From: Microcaldota archaeon
Lineage (GTDB): Archaea > Micrarchaeota > Micrarchaeia > Micrarchaeales > Micrarchaeaceae
Assembly: GCA_021811605.1 (NCBI GenBank)
Contig: JAJZNR010000011.1
Span: forward strand, 1 to 64,000
DNA: 64,000 nucleotides
Reading direction: 5' to 3'
The position numbers and the translations under genes were made by a program. Under the pieces are notes generated by a model, which was not told the DNA's origin, did no database searches, and saw only the letters and a list, made by a program, of their open reading frames with translations. Positions 8,189 to 17,177 of this stretch are shown here, piece after piece (the stretch's first letter is position 1; each line of letters starts with the position of its first letter).

Positions 8189-10570
8189 TTATCTCTTCTT
8201 CCTTGTCGCATAGTACGCAATTGCAGCTATGATTATCACGACGACGATCGCCTCAACGATCGTGGAGGTGCCGATGCCGCTGCCTGGAGAGCTCTGCGGC
8301 GTTGTCACTACGGTCGTAGGCGTGCTTGACGAGCTGACGCTAGTCGATGACGATGGCGCCGGAGCGGTGTAGTTGGAGAACACGCCGAACTCCGGATCCT
8401 TCGATATAGAGAATGCTACAGTGCACGCGGTTGCGTTGACCGTGTACGGGGTTATCGCCTTCCACGAACCGTTGACGAACTCCTGCGGAGCCACGCTTGA
8501 CGCAGGCAGGCTGCAGTTGTACTTCAGCATCACGTTTATCGTGACGTTGGCGTTTGTGTTGAACGTTGCATTTAGCACTGGGCTTGCCGGGATGTAGCCT
8601 GGCGGTGCCGCAGGCGCGGGTGTCACGTTGACTATGGTGTAGTTGACATTTCCTGAAGAGCCAGCCATTGAGCCAATGATAAACGATGCACCGCCGTTGC
8701 CAAAGCTCACGTTTTGCGAGCCGCCCTGCGATAGCGTGAAGTTGCCTGATTGCTGCGGGTTTGAGGGCACTGTGGTTGTAGCTGCTGTAGTGGCAGCGGT
8801 CGTTGTAGATGCCTGTACAGTGGTGGTCGTCGAGGTTGTTGTAGTCGCGGTCGTTGTGCTGCTACCCCCTCCGCTGCTGCGAACCGTCACGGCGACCGGA
8901 GTGGTGTTGAATACTATCCACGGCACAATCGCCTTATCGCTGGCTATCGCATTGTAAGTGTACGTTCCTGAAGGCCCGGCAGTGAACGTTATCGTGTTGC
9001 TTCCGCCGGTTCCCAAGATTGTGACGTTGCTGCCTACCTGCGTGCGGCTGGTTGTGTTGTAGAGCGCTATCGTGAATGGACCTGTGCCTCCGGAAACCGA
9101 TACTGTCCACGTCTCTGTCTCTCCAGGAGAGTAGGTGCCGCTGCTTGGCGATAGCGTCAGTGTAGGCACAGAATTGACTGTGAGCGGCAGTATGGTATCT
9201 GTGCGGAAGCCGTACGGTGTAGTCGTTCCGACATCGTTAGCGTTGACAGCGAATGTGTAGCTCCCCGTAGCAGTAGGAGTGAATGAGATGTGGGTGTATC
9301 CGCCGATGGCGATCCCTGTCGCAGAACCAACGAGCACTCCGTTGTTTGAGTATATGACATTGACTATGAACGGCCCGGCACCTCCAGAGAGAACTGTGTT
9401 GAAGACGTCGGTTTGGCCGATATCGATCCCGGAGTTCGACTGCGTGAACGATGGTATTGCTGGATCGGTGTTCGCGGTGAGCGTCAGGGTGACGGAGCTG
9501 CCGAAAGCGAACGGCGTGAATGTTCCGACGTCGTTAGCGTTGACATCGAATGTGTAGCTGCCGGCCACGGTCGGGAAGAATGCGAAGTGCGCGTATCCTC
9601 CTTTCGCGACTCCAGTAACGGAGCGGGCTACTACGCCGTTGTTTGCATATACGAAGTTGACAGTGAATGGACCAGACCCTCCCGAGAGCACTGCGTTGAA
9701 GACGTCAGCCTGTCCCAGATCGACCACAGAGTTCGACTGAGTGAACGACGTCACAGTTGGAGTGGAATTGACATTGAAGGGCTGGCTTCCGCTGCTACTC
9801 TCAGGCGTCGAGGCGCTGTCACTTTCCTTTGCGTCGAAATGGAGATTGGTGCCAGTCTGGGTCGAGACCCATGAAAACGTGTTGCTTGTTGCAGAGGTGA
9901 CAACTAACGAGTTTACGATTGGTGTGGAGCAGCTGCTTGGTGGACATATCAGGAAGTTGTATGTATATGAAGGAGTCCCTCCGGAAGCGTATGCGGTCAT
10001 GCTCACAGTCTGCCCTTCGTCATAACTTCCGGACGGGTTTGTGCTGCCGTAATTGAAGGCTGGATTTATCGTAAGGAGCGGTATGTCATTTGTAGTAAGC
10101 GTGTTCGCCCCAGGAAGATCCTCTAAGATTGCGTTGACGACTTCTGTGCGCGGCGCCGCAGAGTGGCTGTAGTAACCAGATACTATAAGATTCGCCGGGA
10201 TGGCAATCCCGTTGTATTCGAAGTCGTTGACTGTTATGCTGTTGTAAGTGCTCAGCACCAGAGATATCGTATTCGAGAATATAGTGTTGTATGTACCTAG
10301 GTCCAATGCGCCGAACCCTTGCTGCGCGTCGTTCCAGTCAGCAGTGTATCCATTTACTCCAGGAGCTCCGCCGTTTATCCCATTGATTGTAATGACCGTT
10401 CTCTGTCCAACGTCTATCGTGGTATTTGTAACATTGATGAAGCCGCAGGCGATATTTGCTGGATTGCCAGTGCCTGTGCATGGCACTATAGTAGGAGCCG
10501 CGCCTGCATAATTGAACAGCATCAATGAAACGAATAACCCTAACGCTATGAGAGAGAGACGATTATACAT
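8189..10570 (-). CDS. Ig-like, Thr-rich anchored surface protein, copy 2
   Basis: Identical 793-aa copy of the protein at 3542-5923, with the same start (ATG 10568-10570), ribosome binding site and upstream box. Signal peptide, two Ig-like repeats, Thr-rich stalk, sequon-rich domain, second Ser/Thr linker, C-terminal membrane helix and RKKR tail are all kept. It is the only gene fully contained in the duplicated unit, so the duplication doubles its dose while each neighbour keeps one intact copy. If the arrangement is real, it would raise production of this surface protein. Confidence 0.8.
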   Translation of the reverse strand: MYNRLSLIALGLFVSLMLFNYAGAAPTIVPCTGTGNPANIACGFINVTNTTIDVGQRTVITINGINGGAPGVNGYTADWNDAQQGFGALDLGTYNTIFSNTISLVLSTYNSITVNDFEYNGIAIPANLIVSGYYSHSAAPRTEVVNAILEDLPGANTLTTNDIPLLTINPAFNYGSTNPSGSYDEGQTVSMTAYASGGTPSYTYNFLICPPSSCSTPIVNSLVVTSATSNTFSWVSTQTGTNLHFDAKESDSASTPESSSGSQPFNVNSTPTVTSFTQSNSVVDLGQADVFNAVLSGGSGPFTVNFVYANNGVVARSVTGVAKGGYAHFAFFPTVAGSYTFDVNANDVGTFTPFAFGSSVTLTLTANTDPAIPSFTQSNSGIDIGQTDVFNTVLSGGAGPFIVNVIYSNNGVLVGSATGIAIGGYTHISFTPTATGSYTFAVNANDVGTTTPYGFRTDTILPLTVNSVPTLTLSPSSGTYSPGETETWTVSVSGGTGPFTIALYNTTSRTQVGSNVTILGTGGSNTITFTAGPSGTYTYNAIASDKAIVPWIVFNTTPVAVTVRSSGGGSSTTTATTTTSTTTTVQASTTTAATTAATTTVPSNPQQSGNFTLSQGGSQNVSFGNGGASFIIGSMAGSSGNVNYTIVNVTPAPAAPPGYIPASPVLNATFNTNANVTINVMLKYNCSLPASSVAPQEFVNGSWKAITPYTVNATACTVAFSISKDPEFGVFSNYTAPAPSSSTSVSSSSTPTTVVTTPQSSPGSGIGTSTIVEAIVVVIIIAAIAYYATRKKR

Positions 10571-10927
10571 AACAATTACACCCACCAAATATTCTATACA
10601 AAACTTTAATAACCTTATGGTGGCCTGTTTTCGTGGGTTGCAATCCTCTTTTCTATTCTCGGAAAGCTGCTCTGTTGCAGCTAAAACTTCAAAACAGGTG
10701 CAGAGGATGCTGGCGGAAGCGTGAACATGTTGCTCTGTCATTGCGCTTTGTGTGCGCTCTGAACAGTGTCGGCTGACGCTGAAACCACCGCGGAAGGCTG
10801 CGGATATCCTTGAGTCTGATGGGATGGTCTGAACGCAAGACTTAAAAACATAAAAACCTTTACTTGCATGCAATTAAGGTTGCTACTCTGTAGTTTTGTA
10901 GTTTTGTAATTTTGTGGGTTTGAAGAA
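10571..10927. promoter_or_regulatory. Divergent promoter region, copy 2
   Basis: Identical to 5924-6280. It should drive the Ig-like gene on the minus strand and the intact aglB on the plus strand. The AT-rich boxes sit near 10605-10617 and 10840-10857. No gene was recognised. Confidence 0.4.
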
Positions 10928-13195
10928 ATGAGTGAGGAACGGATGTCGGAATCGAAACAGCAGCAGGGTGGATTGGGGAGCATGCTCAGTCTCGACAACA
11001 AGTACGTGCTGGCGCTCTGCTTCGTAGTCCTTCTCATAATACTTTACTATCTCCGGATAGGGCTGATGGGCAACGAAGGGTTGTTCGAACCAGACGGATT
11101 TTTCTATTATACCGCGATAAAGCAGGCGATAGCGAACAACTTCTTCTTCCAGAACCCGGTGCAGCTGTCCGGGTATCCGTGGCACAACAACCTCGGGGAA
11201 GAATCAGGCCTCCTTTACTTTGTCATAGTGCCGTACTTCTTCCTCAGGTTCTTCGGGATTAGCGCATACACCGTGATGACGTACTCGGCGATAGGCGCGG
11301 GGGCAGTGATAGCGGCGCTCTCCTATCTTCTTGCGAAAAGGATATCTAACAGCAGGGTGCTAGGCCTGCTTGCGTTCTTCTTCGTCGCGACCTCCAGCGG
11401 CAACATCGCCAGGACCGCAGGCACCGTCTTCAGGGGCGATACGTTCGTCTCAATTTTCGTGCTCGCTGGCCTTCTCGCGCTTCTCGAGATATACAAGGCT
11501 AAGACCGACAGGCAGAAGTACATTTTCACTGCATTGGCCGTGCTTGCGGTGAGCTCATCGTACCTGTTCTGGACAGGCGGCTCGCTGGCCAACGCGGTCT
11601 ACCTGTTCGCAGCTACCATGATATTGGCTTACGCGTTCGTAATCGGAGACGTGAAGGTTGTGAGGGATTCCGTACTCGCGATTTTTGGCGGGGTGCTGGC
11701 CTTCCTGCTTCAGAAGTATGCCTACACCCCGTTGGGGCTTATGCACCCAGGGGTGGGCACTGGCTCATCGTTCTATTATGTATTGCTGCCGGTGTTTGTC
11801 GGAGCGCTCCTTGCGTGGTACGTGCTAAGGGAGAAAAAGCTGTCAGGATCGGTGATATTCTCATCGTGGGTGAACAGGCTGATACTGCTAGGCATAGGCG
11901 CAGTTATCGCATTCATAGTGGTCGCGTCGTCTACTGCCATACCGTTCCTCAACGTCCTCAACGGAGTGAACGCGCAGGTCGCCACCACAACGCAGGAGCT
12001 TCAGCCGCCGACGTTCGACTTCCTCTGGGCGAGCAACGGCCTTGAGCTCTATCTTGCGCCGCTCGGGGTGCTTCTCTTCCTGTTCATGGCGCACAAGGCG
12101 GGGCACACGCGTTCGCACAAGATAGGGGGCATACCGATAACAGTCAACTACGGTTTCCTCGTCGTTCTCGGCTATCTGCTCGTCACGGCTTATCTGCAGT
12201 CGACTGCGATAAGATACAACGCACTGGTCTCCGTACCTGTCGCGATATTCTCCGCATGGTTCATATATGGAATAGGAAAGTACCTCTCGAACTACATGGT
12301 GACTCTTGGCGGAACCAAGGTGCCGCTCCATGCCGTATTCGTCACCGTGGCCGTGGTGATACTTATCTACCAGTTCATGCTCACATCAGGGCAGACCATG
12401 ACGAGCCAGCAGGCCGACGGGGTGAACCCGCAATTCCTTAGCGCGATGACCTGGCTGAGCAACAACACTGCGAGCAACGCCACCGTCCTTGCGCTTTGGC
12501 CCGACGGCAGCGTAGTCGAGGCGTGGGGCAACAGGCAGAGCTATATGGACAGCGTCGGCGGTGAGAACGGAACGCGCATAGCTCCGTTCGCGCAGTTCCT
12601 GTTCAATTCCACTCCCGATTCGCGATACCTTCTCGGAGGGACGGCGAACGGCGATGCCGACAGGCCGCAGTACTTCGTTGCCAGGAACTTCTGGTTCGCG
12701 GAGCTGGCAGGCATAGCCATAGAGGGCAATATAACCACCAACCTCACCAACTACGGGTTCGATGCGCTCAATCTGGGCACCATCGGCGGCAATGCGACGG
12801 ACCAGGTATACCAGTTCGCGGGCACCGGCTACAACGTCGACCTGGTGATGAAGTTTGTCAACAACTCGAGAAGCATAAACGCCTACATAGGCAACGCCGG
12901 GACGAACCAGTTCGTGGAGATGAAGAACGTGCTCCTTGTGAACGCTACGAACGAGAACTACACGCTGATAACGAACCCGTCGCCGTCGGCGCAGAACTAC
13001 ACGCTTCTCGTCACCTACGTAGGCGACCAGATACAGGGAGCGACCCTGCTCGGGCCAAGCCTGATGGGCACCAACCTCTTCAAGTTCCTCGTACTGTGCG
13101 GAATGCAGAGCTGCCCGTACGGGGACAAGAACGTCACGGCGCAGATGGTCTTCCAGAACCAGGATACCAAGATATTCAGGTTCATCTACCACTGA
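10928..13195 (+). CDS. aglB: Oligosaccharyltransferase, AglB/STT3 family
   Basis: Membrane enzyme that moves a lipid-linked glycan onto Asn in NxS/T sequons of exported proteins. The 755-aa protein has an N-terminal multi-helix part (about residues 30-490) and a C-terminal soluble, outward-facing domain, as in STT3. Acidic residues of the first external loop appear in PDGFFYY; a GDTF segment also fits. The acceptor-binding WWDYG motif seems to be WPDG (W524-G527) in ALWPDGSVVEAWGN, a notable variation. The C-terminal domain itself has several sequons. Start ATG 10928 is used; ATG 10943 has a better spaced GTGAGGA site. The S-layer and Ig-like genes beside it are likely substrates, and the polyprenol genes near 57.6 and 61.5 kb likely supply the carrier. 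Confidence 0.85.
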   Translation: MSEERMSESKQQQGGLGSMLSLDNKYVLALCFVVLLIILYYLRIGLMGNEGLFEPDGFFYYTAIKQAIANNFFFQNPVQLSGYPWHNNLGEESGLLYFVIVPYFFLRFFGISAYTVMTYSAIGAGAVIAALSYLLAKRISNSRVLGLLAFFFVATSSGNIARTAGTVFRGDTFVSIFVLAGLLALLEIYKAKTDRQKYIFTALAVLAVSSSYLFWTGGSLANAVYLFAATMILAYAFVIGDVKVVRDSVLAIFGGVLAFLLQKYAYTPLGLMHPGVGTGSSFYYVLLPVFVGALLAWYVLREKKLSGSVIFSSWVNRLILLGIGAVIAFIVVASSTAIPFLNVLNGVNAQVATTTQELQPPTFDFLWASNGLELYLAPLGVLLFLFMAHKAGHTRSHKIGGIPITVNYGFLVVLGYLLVTAYLQSTAIRYNALVSVPVAIFSAWFIYGIGKYLSNYMVTLGGTKVPLHAVFVTVAVVILIYQFMLTSGQTMTSQQADGVNPQFLSAMTWLSNNTASNATVLALWPDGSVVEAWGNRQSYMDSVGGENGTRIAPFAQFLFNSTPDSRYLLGGTANGDADRPQYFVARNFWFAELAGIAIEGNITTNLTNYGFDALNLGTIGGNATDQVYQFAGTGYNVDLVMKFVNNSRSINAYIGNAGTNQFVEMKNVLLVNATNENYTLITNPSPSAQNYTLLVTYVGDQIQGATLLGPSLMGTNLFKFLVLCGMQSCPYGDKNVTAQMVFQNQDTKIFRFIYH

Positions 13196-13444
13196 TGCAT
13201 GATACGCTGATCGCTTCCTGGCGTCCATCGCTGTTTTGAACAGTCCCGCTCGCTTTGATTCATTGCGCCTTCGCAGAACGATTGCGCGCGCGGCAAGCTT
13301 GAATCCTTCGCTGAAGATCTGGATATGATACAACAGCCAAGAGGGAGATTGATTTGGATCCGCTTATCGTACGCCTCGTAAAAAGGCGCGAAACAAGCGA
13401 CACGGATGCGTTAAATTTAAAGATGCGGCTTAGCATCTTATATT

Positions 13445-15019
13445 ATGCTGGACTTCGGCTCGCTGCTTTCGCTCCTGCTCCTCCTTGTCGAGGACACCGC
13501 GGCGTCATGGGGGCGAATGCTGGTTGCGCTTGCGATATCCGTAGTGGTCAGCCTCATGGTCGGGATATACACCGCAAGGTCCGAGAGGGCTGAACGCGTA
13601 ATCCTCCCGATCGTCGACATCTTCCAGACGCTCCCGATACTTGCCTTCTTCCCGTTCGTGATATTCGTGATTGTGGGCGCGTTTCCGGGCTGGATCGGCA
13701 TAAACGCGGCGGTAATCTTCCTGATAATAACCAGCATGATATGGAACATTATCTTCGCGGTCTACGAGGCGATAAAGACCCTTCCATCAGAGTATGAAGA
13801 TGTCGCGTCGCTCTACAAGCTCTCGAAGTGGCAGAGGCTTTTCCATATCTACATACCCGCAGCCATCCCCAGGCTAGTGGAGCAGAGCGAGCTTTCGTGG
13901 GCGATAGGGCTGTTCTATCTTGTCACTAGCGAGATATTCTCGACGGGAAATGCGGCTTACTCCGTGCACTACGGGATTGGTGCGACCCTGACGCAGCTAG
14001 CCACCAGCGGGGACTACACGAGCTACGCTATAGGCATCCTGGTCTTCCTCGCCTTCGTCATACTCACGAGGGAACTTCTGTTCAAGAGGGTCGAAAGAAG
14101 GCTTGAGAAGAAAAGTCTGGTGCAGAAACCGCACCAGCTCCACGCCGGCATAATGCACAGGTACAGGCTGTTCAGGGAGCTGGAGAGGATATCGATGCCC
14201 AGGCACAGGCACGAACACGCACTGACGGCGAAACGCAGCGGTGCAGCGGAAATCCCACAGACGCCAGAGCACAAAAGGCACTGGAAGTACTACACGCTGC
14301 TGCTTGCCGCGCTCCTTGCCGCGCTTTTCGCGTTGGGAGCGATAAACCAGACTACAGTCGCATACGAGGGGCTGGCGCTGGTTTCGCTTGCGGTCTCCTT
14401 CGTACGCATCTGGCTGACCTTCGCCATTATAATAATAGTTGCGGTCCCGCTGTGCGTCTATCTGATCTTCTTCGCGAAGAAAATCACGGCTTACAGCACA
14501 CTCTTCCAGGTCCTTGCGTCGATTCCAGCCACTATAATACTGCCGGTCATCGCTGTCGCGCTGTCCGGTTACATGTTCCACTCCAACCTTGTCGCCATTT
14601 CCGTATTCTTCCTGTCCGGAATCTGGTACGTTATATTCAGCATACTTGCGGCTGCGAGGGCGTTGCAGAGCGACGTGTTCGACGTGAGGCGGCTTTTCGG
14701 AGTGAGGAGGCTGTATGCATGGAAAACTATATACATCAAGGCGATAATGCCTGGGCTTATCACGGGGGCGGTCACAGCCATAGCCGCGGAGTGGAACGCA
14801 AGCATAGTCGCCGAGTATTTCACAAGCACAGGAATCGGCAACGGCACACTTGTCAGCTCTGTCGGCATCGGGATAGGCAAGCTCCTCGACACCAGCCTTG
14901 CAAATGGAAACCTTGTGCTTATGGCGATAGCGCTGGTTAATTTAACAGTTATGATAATACTGATTAACACCTTTGTGTGGAAAAGACTCTACAAAGGGAT
15001 TTCGGAAGTCTACAGGTGA
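13445..15019 (+). CDS. ABC transporter permease, two fused permease domains
   Basis: Inner part of an importer of the nitrate/sulfonate/taurine (NitT/TauT) type. At 524 aa it is about twice the usual 250-270 aa; two binding-protein-dependent permease domains are joined (about residues 1-220 and 280-524) by a hydrophilic His/Arg-rich linker. Each half has an EAA-like cytoplasmic loop: SLYKLSKWQRLFHIYIPAA in the first and LFGVRRLYAWKTIYIKAIMP in the second. The gene would therefore form the whole channel alone. A TTAAATTTAAAG box 20-30 nt before the ATG suggests a very short leader. It runs straight into the ATPase gene. No substrate-binding protein gene is in the window, so the substrate is unknown. 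Confidence 0.85.
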   Translation: MLDFGSLLSLLLLLVEDTAASWGRMLVALAISVVVSLMVGIYTARSERAERVILPIVDIFQTLPILAFFPFVIFVIVGAFPGWIGINAAVIFLIITSMIWNIIFAVYEAIKTLPSEYEDVASLYKLSKWQRLFHIYIPAAIPRLVEQSELSWAIGLFYLVTSEIFSTGNAAYSVHYGIGATLTQLATSGDYTSYAIGILVFLAFVILTRELLFKRVERRLEKKSLVQKPHQLHAGIMHRYRLFRELERISMPRHRHEHALTAKRSGAAEIPQTPEHKRHWKYYTLLLAALLAALFALGAINQTTVAYEGLALVSLAVSFVRIWLTFAIIIIVAVPLCVYLIFFAKKITAYSTLFQVLASIPATIILPVIAVALSGYMFHSNLVAISVFFLSGIWYVIFSILAAARALQSDVFDVRRLFGVRRLYAWKTIYIKAIMPGLITGAVTAIAAEWNASIVAEYFTSTGIGNGTLVSSVGIGIGKLLDTSLANGNLVLMAIALVNLTVMIILINTFVWKRLYKGISEVYR

Positions 15020-15023
15020 GACG

Positions 15024-15794
15024 ATGGCAACCGCAACCTCAGGTGCAGGGATAATAAGCGTCGACGGCGTTGGCTTTTACTACGACCCGAAAAGGGAGTT
15101 TAAGGTAATAGACAGCATCAGCTTCGAGTCCAGGCAGAAGGAATTCCTGTCGGTGATAGGGCCATCTGGTTGCGGGAAGAGCACCCTTCTCAGGATAGTA
15201 GCAGGGCTTATCCGGCCAAGCGCCGGAAGTGTCACCTATATGGGAAACGAGATAACGGAGCCAATTCCGGAGATATCTTTCGTGTTCCAGGACTTTGCCC
15301 TCCTCCCATGGCTCACCAACATCGAGAACGTCAAGATGGGGCTCAATCTCTCGAGAATCGACAGCTATTCGAAGGAGCTGCGCGCAAGGAAACTGCTGAA
15401 GGAGTTCGGGCTGGAGGGATTCGAGGATTCTTACCCTAACGTGCTCAGCGGCGGAATGAAGCAGAGGGTCGGGATAGCCAGGGCGATAGCGTCTAACCCA
15501 AAGGTGCTGCTGATGGACGAGCCTTTCAGTTCTCTCGACGAATTGACCGCGAACACCCTGAGGGCGGACATAGTATACTTCCTTAGGAGCAAATACATAC
15601 GGGTGAGCAGCGTGATAATGGTAACTCATAACGTTGAAGAGGCTGTAGAGCTTTCCGACAGGATAATCGTGCTGTCGGACAAGCCCTCCAGGGTAAAGGC
15701 GATAAAGGATGTTGGTATGAAGTACCCGAGGGACAGGCACAGCAAGGAGTTCCTCTCCCTCGTTGAGGACATTTACACGGAGTTGAGCGAATGA
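15024..15794 (+). CDS. ABC transporter ATP-binding protein (NitT/TauT type)
   Basis: Cytoplasmic ATPase that powers the upstream permease. The 256-aa protein has Walker A GPSGCGKST, the Q-loop region VFQDFALLPW, signature LSGGMKQR, Walker B VLLMDEP with the D-loop SSLDE, and the H-loop THN. This is the normal order and length for nitrate/sulfonate-type ATPases. ATG 15024 is chosen because AGGTGA (15015-15020) lies 3 nt before it and overlaps the permease stop; a TTG further upstream is in frame but less likely. The gene forms an operon with the permease and the following small gene. Confidence 0.9.
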   Translation: MATATSGAGIISVDGVGFYYDPKREFKVIDSISFESRQKEFLSVIGPSGCGKSTLLRIVAGLIRPSAGSVTYMGNEITEPIPEISFVFQDFALLPWLTNIENVKMGLNLSRIDSYSKELRARKLLKEFGLEGFEDSYPNVLSGGMKQRVGIARAIASNPKVLLMDEPFSSLDELTANTLRADIVYFLRSKYIRVSSVIMVTHNVEEAVELSDRIIVLSDKPSRVKAIKDVGMKYPRDRHSKEFLSLVEDIYTELSE

Positions 15795-15806
15795 AACAGT
15801 GAGAAA

Positions 15807-16286
15807 GTGGCGGATATGTTCCCAAGCGGTGCAGGCATCAGCGAGATGCGCGGAGTGATACTGATAGTGCGCTCCGGCGGAGGCAGGGTATCGATGTCGC
15901 AGCTCGCCGGCCAGAGCGGCATGAATATCGACCACCTGCTCCCGGTGGTAGACGCCGCGCGCATGCTAGGGTTCGTCAGGATAAGAGACGGCTCGATATG
16001 GCTCACCGAGTCTGGAGAGAGGATGGACCTCGGTAACTTCCAGGAGCTGATAAGGAAAGGGATGGGAAGGGTAGAGCCTTTCAAAAGCGTCTTGGCGCTG
16101 CTTTCCCACGGTGCGGTTTCCACGCCACGGCTCGCGGAGTCGCTGAAGCGCAAGGGCGTGAAGATGAGCTCAAACAGGAAACTCGACGAGGAGCTGCTCA
16201 GGCGCATGCTTGCCAAGTGGGGCATAAGGACACGGCTTCTTAACTACAACGGAAGGAGGGACACGTGGAGCATAGTCGGACGGTGA
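15807..16286 (+). CDS. AAA-associated C-terminal-like protein of ABC operon
   Basis: A 159-aa soluble protein with two helix-rich parts (about 10-70 winged-helix-like, 85-155). It resembles the AAA-associated C-terminal domain that in many bacteria and archaea is fused to, or encoded next to, nitrate/sulfonate/bicarbonate-type ABC ATPases. Here it is a separate gene 12 nt after the ATPase, so it probably binds the ATPase and regulates transport. Start is GTG 15807; ATG 15816 is an alternative. The family link is by recognition of pattern and context and was not checked. Confidence 0.55.
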   Translation: MADMFPSGAGISEMRGVILIVRSGGGRVSMSQLAGQSGMNIDHLLPVVDAARMLGFVRIRDGSIWLTESGERMDLGNFQELIRKGMGRVEPFKSVLALLSHGAVSTPRLAESLKRKGVKMSSNRKLDEELLRRMLAKWGIRTRLLNYNGRRDTWSIVGR

Positions 16287-16287
16287 T

Positions 16288-16401
16288 TCAGAGAAGGATC
16301 CACAACGCGACAAGAGAGACCACTACTGCGGATAGGAGGTAAAACAGAAACTTTGGCTCCCGGTTTTTCCTTCCGTGATAGCCGAATACGTTTTCCAGCA
16401 T
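16288..16401 (-). CDS. 37-aa single-helix membrane peptide, end of T4SS-like operon
   Basis: Very short frame starting MLENVFGYHGRKN and ending in a hydrophobic helix (about residues 18-37, FLFYLLSAVVVSLVALWILL). GGTGAT lies 3 nt before the ATG and overlaps the stop of the upstream 62-aa gene, the same coupled design used elsewhere in this operon, which is the main reason to believe it is translated. Basic residues before the helix predict a cytoplasmic N-terminus. Function unknown; a small assembly subunit of the secretion-like complex is an inference. Confidence 0.5.
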   Translation of the reverse strand: MLENVFGYHGRKNREPKFLFYLLSAVVVSLVALWILL

Positions 16402-16405
16402 GTAA

Positions 16406-16594
16406 TCACCACAATTTCACGAGCACTATCGCGATGGCGAGGAACAGCGAGGCGTTTATCATGCTCTTGGCGAGTTCCGATACCTGATGCTTCGAAGCGG
16501 TTTTGCCATAGTACAGTATGGAAACGCCGAAACCGGCCACCAGGAGCGCGACTAGCGCGGCGAACTTTAATACGTAATCAATAGCCTGAAGCAT
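16406..16594 (-). CDS. Small two-helix membrane protein, VirB2/TrbC-like size
   Basis: A 62-aa protein with two hydrophobic helices (about 8-27 and 43-61) joined by a short polar, basic loop (YGKTASKHQ). This hairpin shape is that of small pilin-like or CedA2-like subunits of conjugation and DNA-import machines, but sequence similarity is not evident. It starts at ATG 16592-16594 with an AAGGTGCG site, overlapping the end of the 199-aa gene by 17 nt. It is the seventh gene of the minus-strand operon that starts at 21096. Confidence 0.65.
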   Translation of the reverse strand: MLQAIDYVLKFAALVALLVAGFGVSILYYGKTASKHQVSELAKSMINASLFLAIAIVLVKLW

Positions 16595-17177
16595 ATTCGC
16601 ACCTTAGATTCCCTGTGCACAGGCTGAACAGCAGAATCGAGTTTGTCCTGGAATATCTTCCGATTAGCATGCCCAGCTTGGCATCCTGTTCGGCAGAAAA
16701 CGTGACTATCACGCCAGGCGGCGCCTTCTTTACAGGATCGCCAAGAAGGCAGTCTATAGTGGCGATCCTGTTCGCCTTTATCAGCCCCGAGACAGTAGTC
16801 GAAAATACATAATCGCCGGTGTTCACCGCTTTTTCGTATATGACTAGCGCCGCCCTGTGCAGCGAAGGCTCGAGATCGCGGCCGTTCCCCAAAGCCGCGG
16901 GCTGGCTCCCGGAAGTTTCCCTGTCAGGGGCTTCCGCGGAAGCCGCTGCGCTTTCCGCCCGCAATGTTATCATGTTCCTCCCTACGCCAATGTCTGACGC
17001 CTCTTTAAGAAGGAGATACGAGAGGGAGCCGACACCGATAAATGTAAGGCTTGCATAGTAGCTTCCTGAAGATGCCAGCACGGAGTAGTAATACAAGAGA
17101 CACATGACCGCGAGTATCAGCATCGACACCTTTAGCCTATTCTGCATCTTCATCGGCATCATCTTCTTCGTCTCCAT
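16578..17177 (-). CDS. Unknown membrane protein of T4SS-like operon (199 aa)
   Basis: Not recognised. After a charged Met/Lys-rich start there are two membrane helices (about 15-36 and 40-58), a low-complexity Ala/Glu/Ser linker (about 75-105), and a soluble domain (about 105-199) with beta-type sequence such as VIVTFSAEQDAKLG and SILLFSLCTG. Its ATG directly follows the stop of the 219-aa gene (TAGATG), so translation is coupled. The layout of two helices and a cytosolic or external domain recalls bitopic scaffold proteins such as VirB8, but this is only a comparison of shape. Confidence 0.65.
   Translation of the reverse strand: METKKMMPMKMQNRLKVSMLILAVMCLLYYYSVLASSGSYYASLTFIGVGSLSYLLLKEASDIGVGRNMITLRAESAAASAEAPDRETSGSQPAALGNGRDLEPSLHRAALVIYEKAVNTGDYVFSTTVSGLIKANRIATIDCLLGDPVKKAPPGVIVTFSAEQDAKLGMLIGRYSRTNSILLFSLCTGNLRCEYASGY

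Larger units (their letters stand above)
7046..11692. repeat. Tandem duplication, copy 2 (4647 bp)
   Basis: Second head-to-tail unit. All encoded proteins in the unit have the same lengths and sequences as in copy 1, which implies a very recent event or ongoing gene conversion; an assembly error is also possible. Identity ends at 11699, where GTGCTGG is followed by C instead of T. Confidence 0.95.

Noticed and set aside
2399-11699. The duplicated unit as an insertion sequence or composite transposon
   Set aside because: No transposase, terminal inverted repeats or target-site duplication; the ends lie inside two ordinary genes and share only 7 bp.
13196-13444. Small gene between aglB and the ABC permease
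   Set aside because: Short frames here lack domains and start signals; only a promoter-like TTAAATTTAAAG before the permease is supported.
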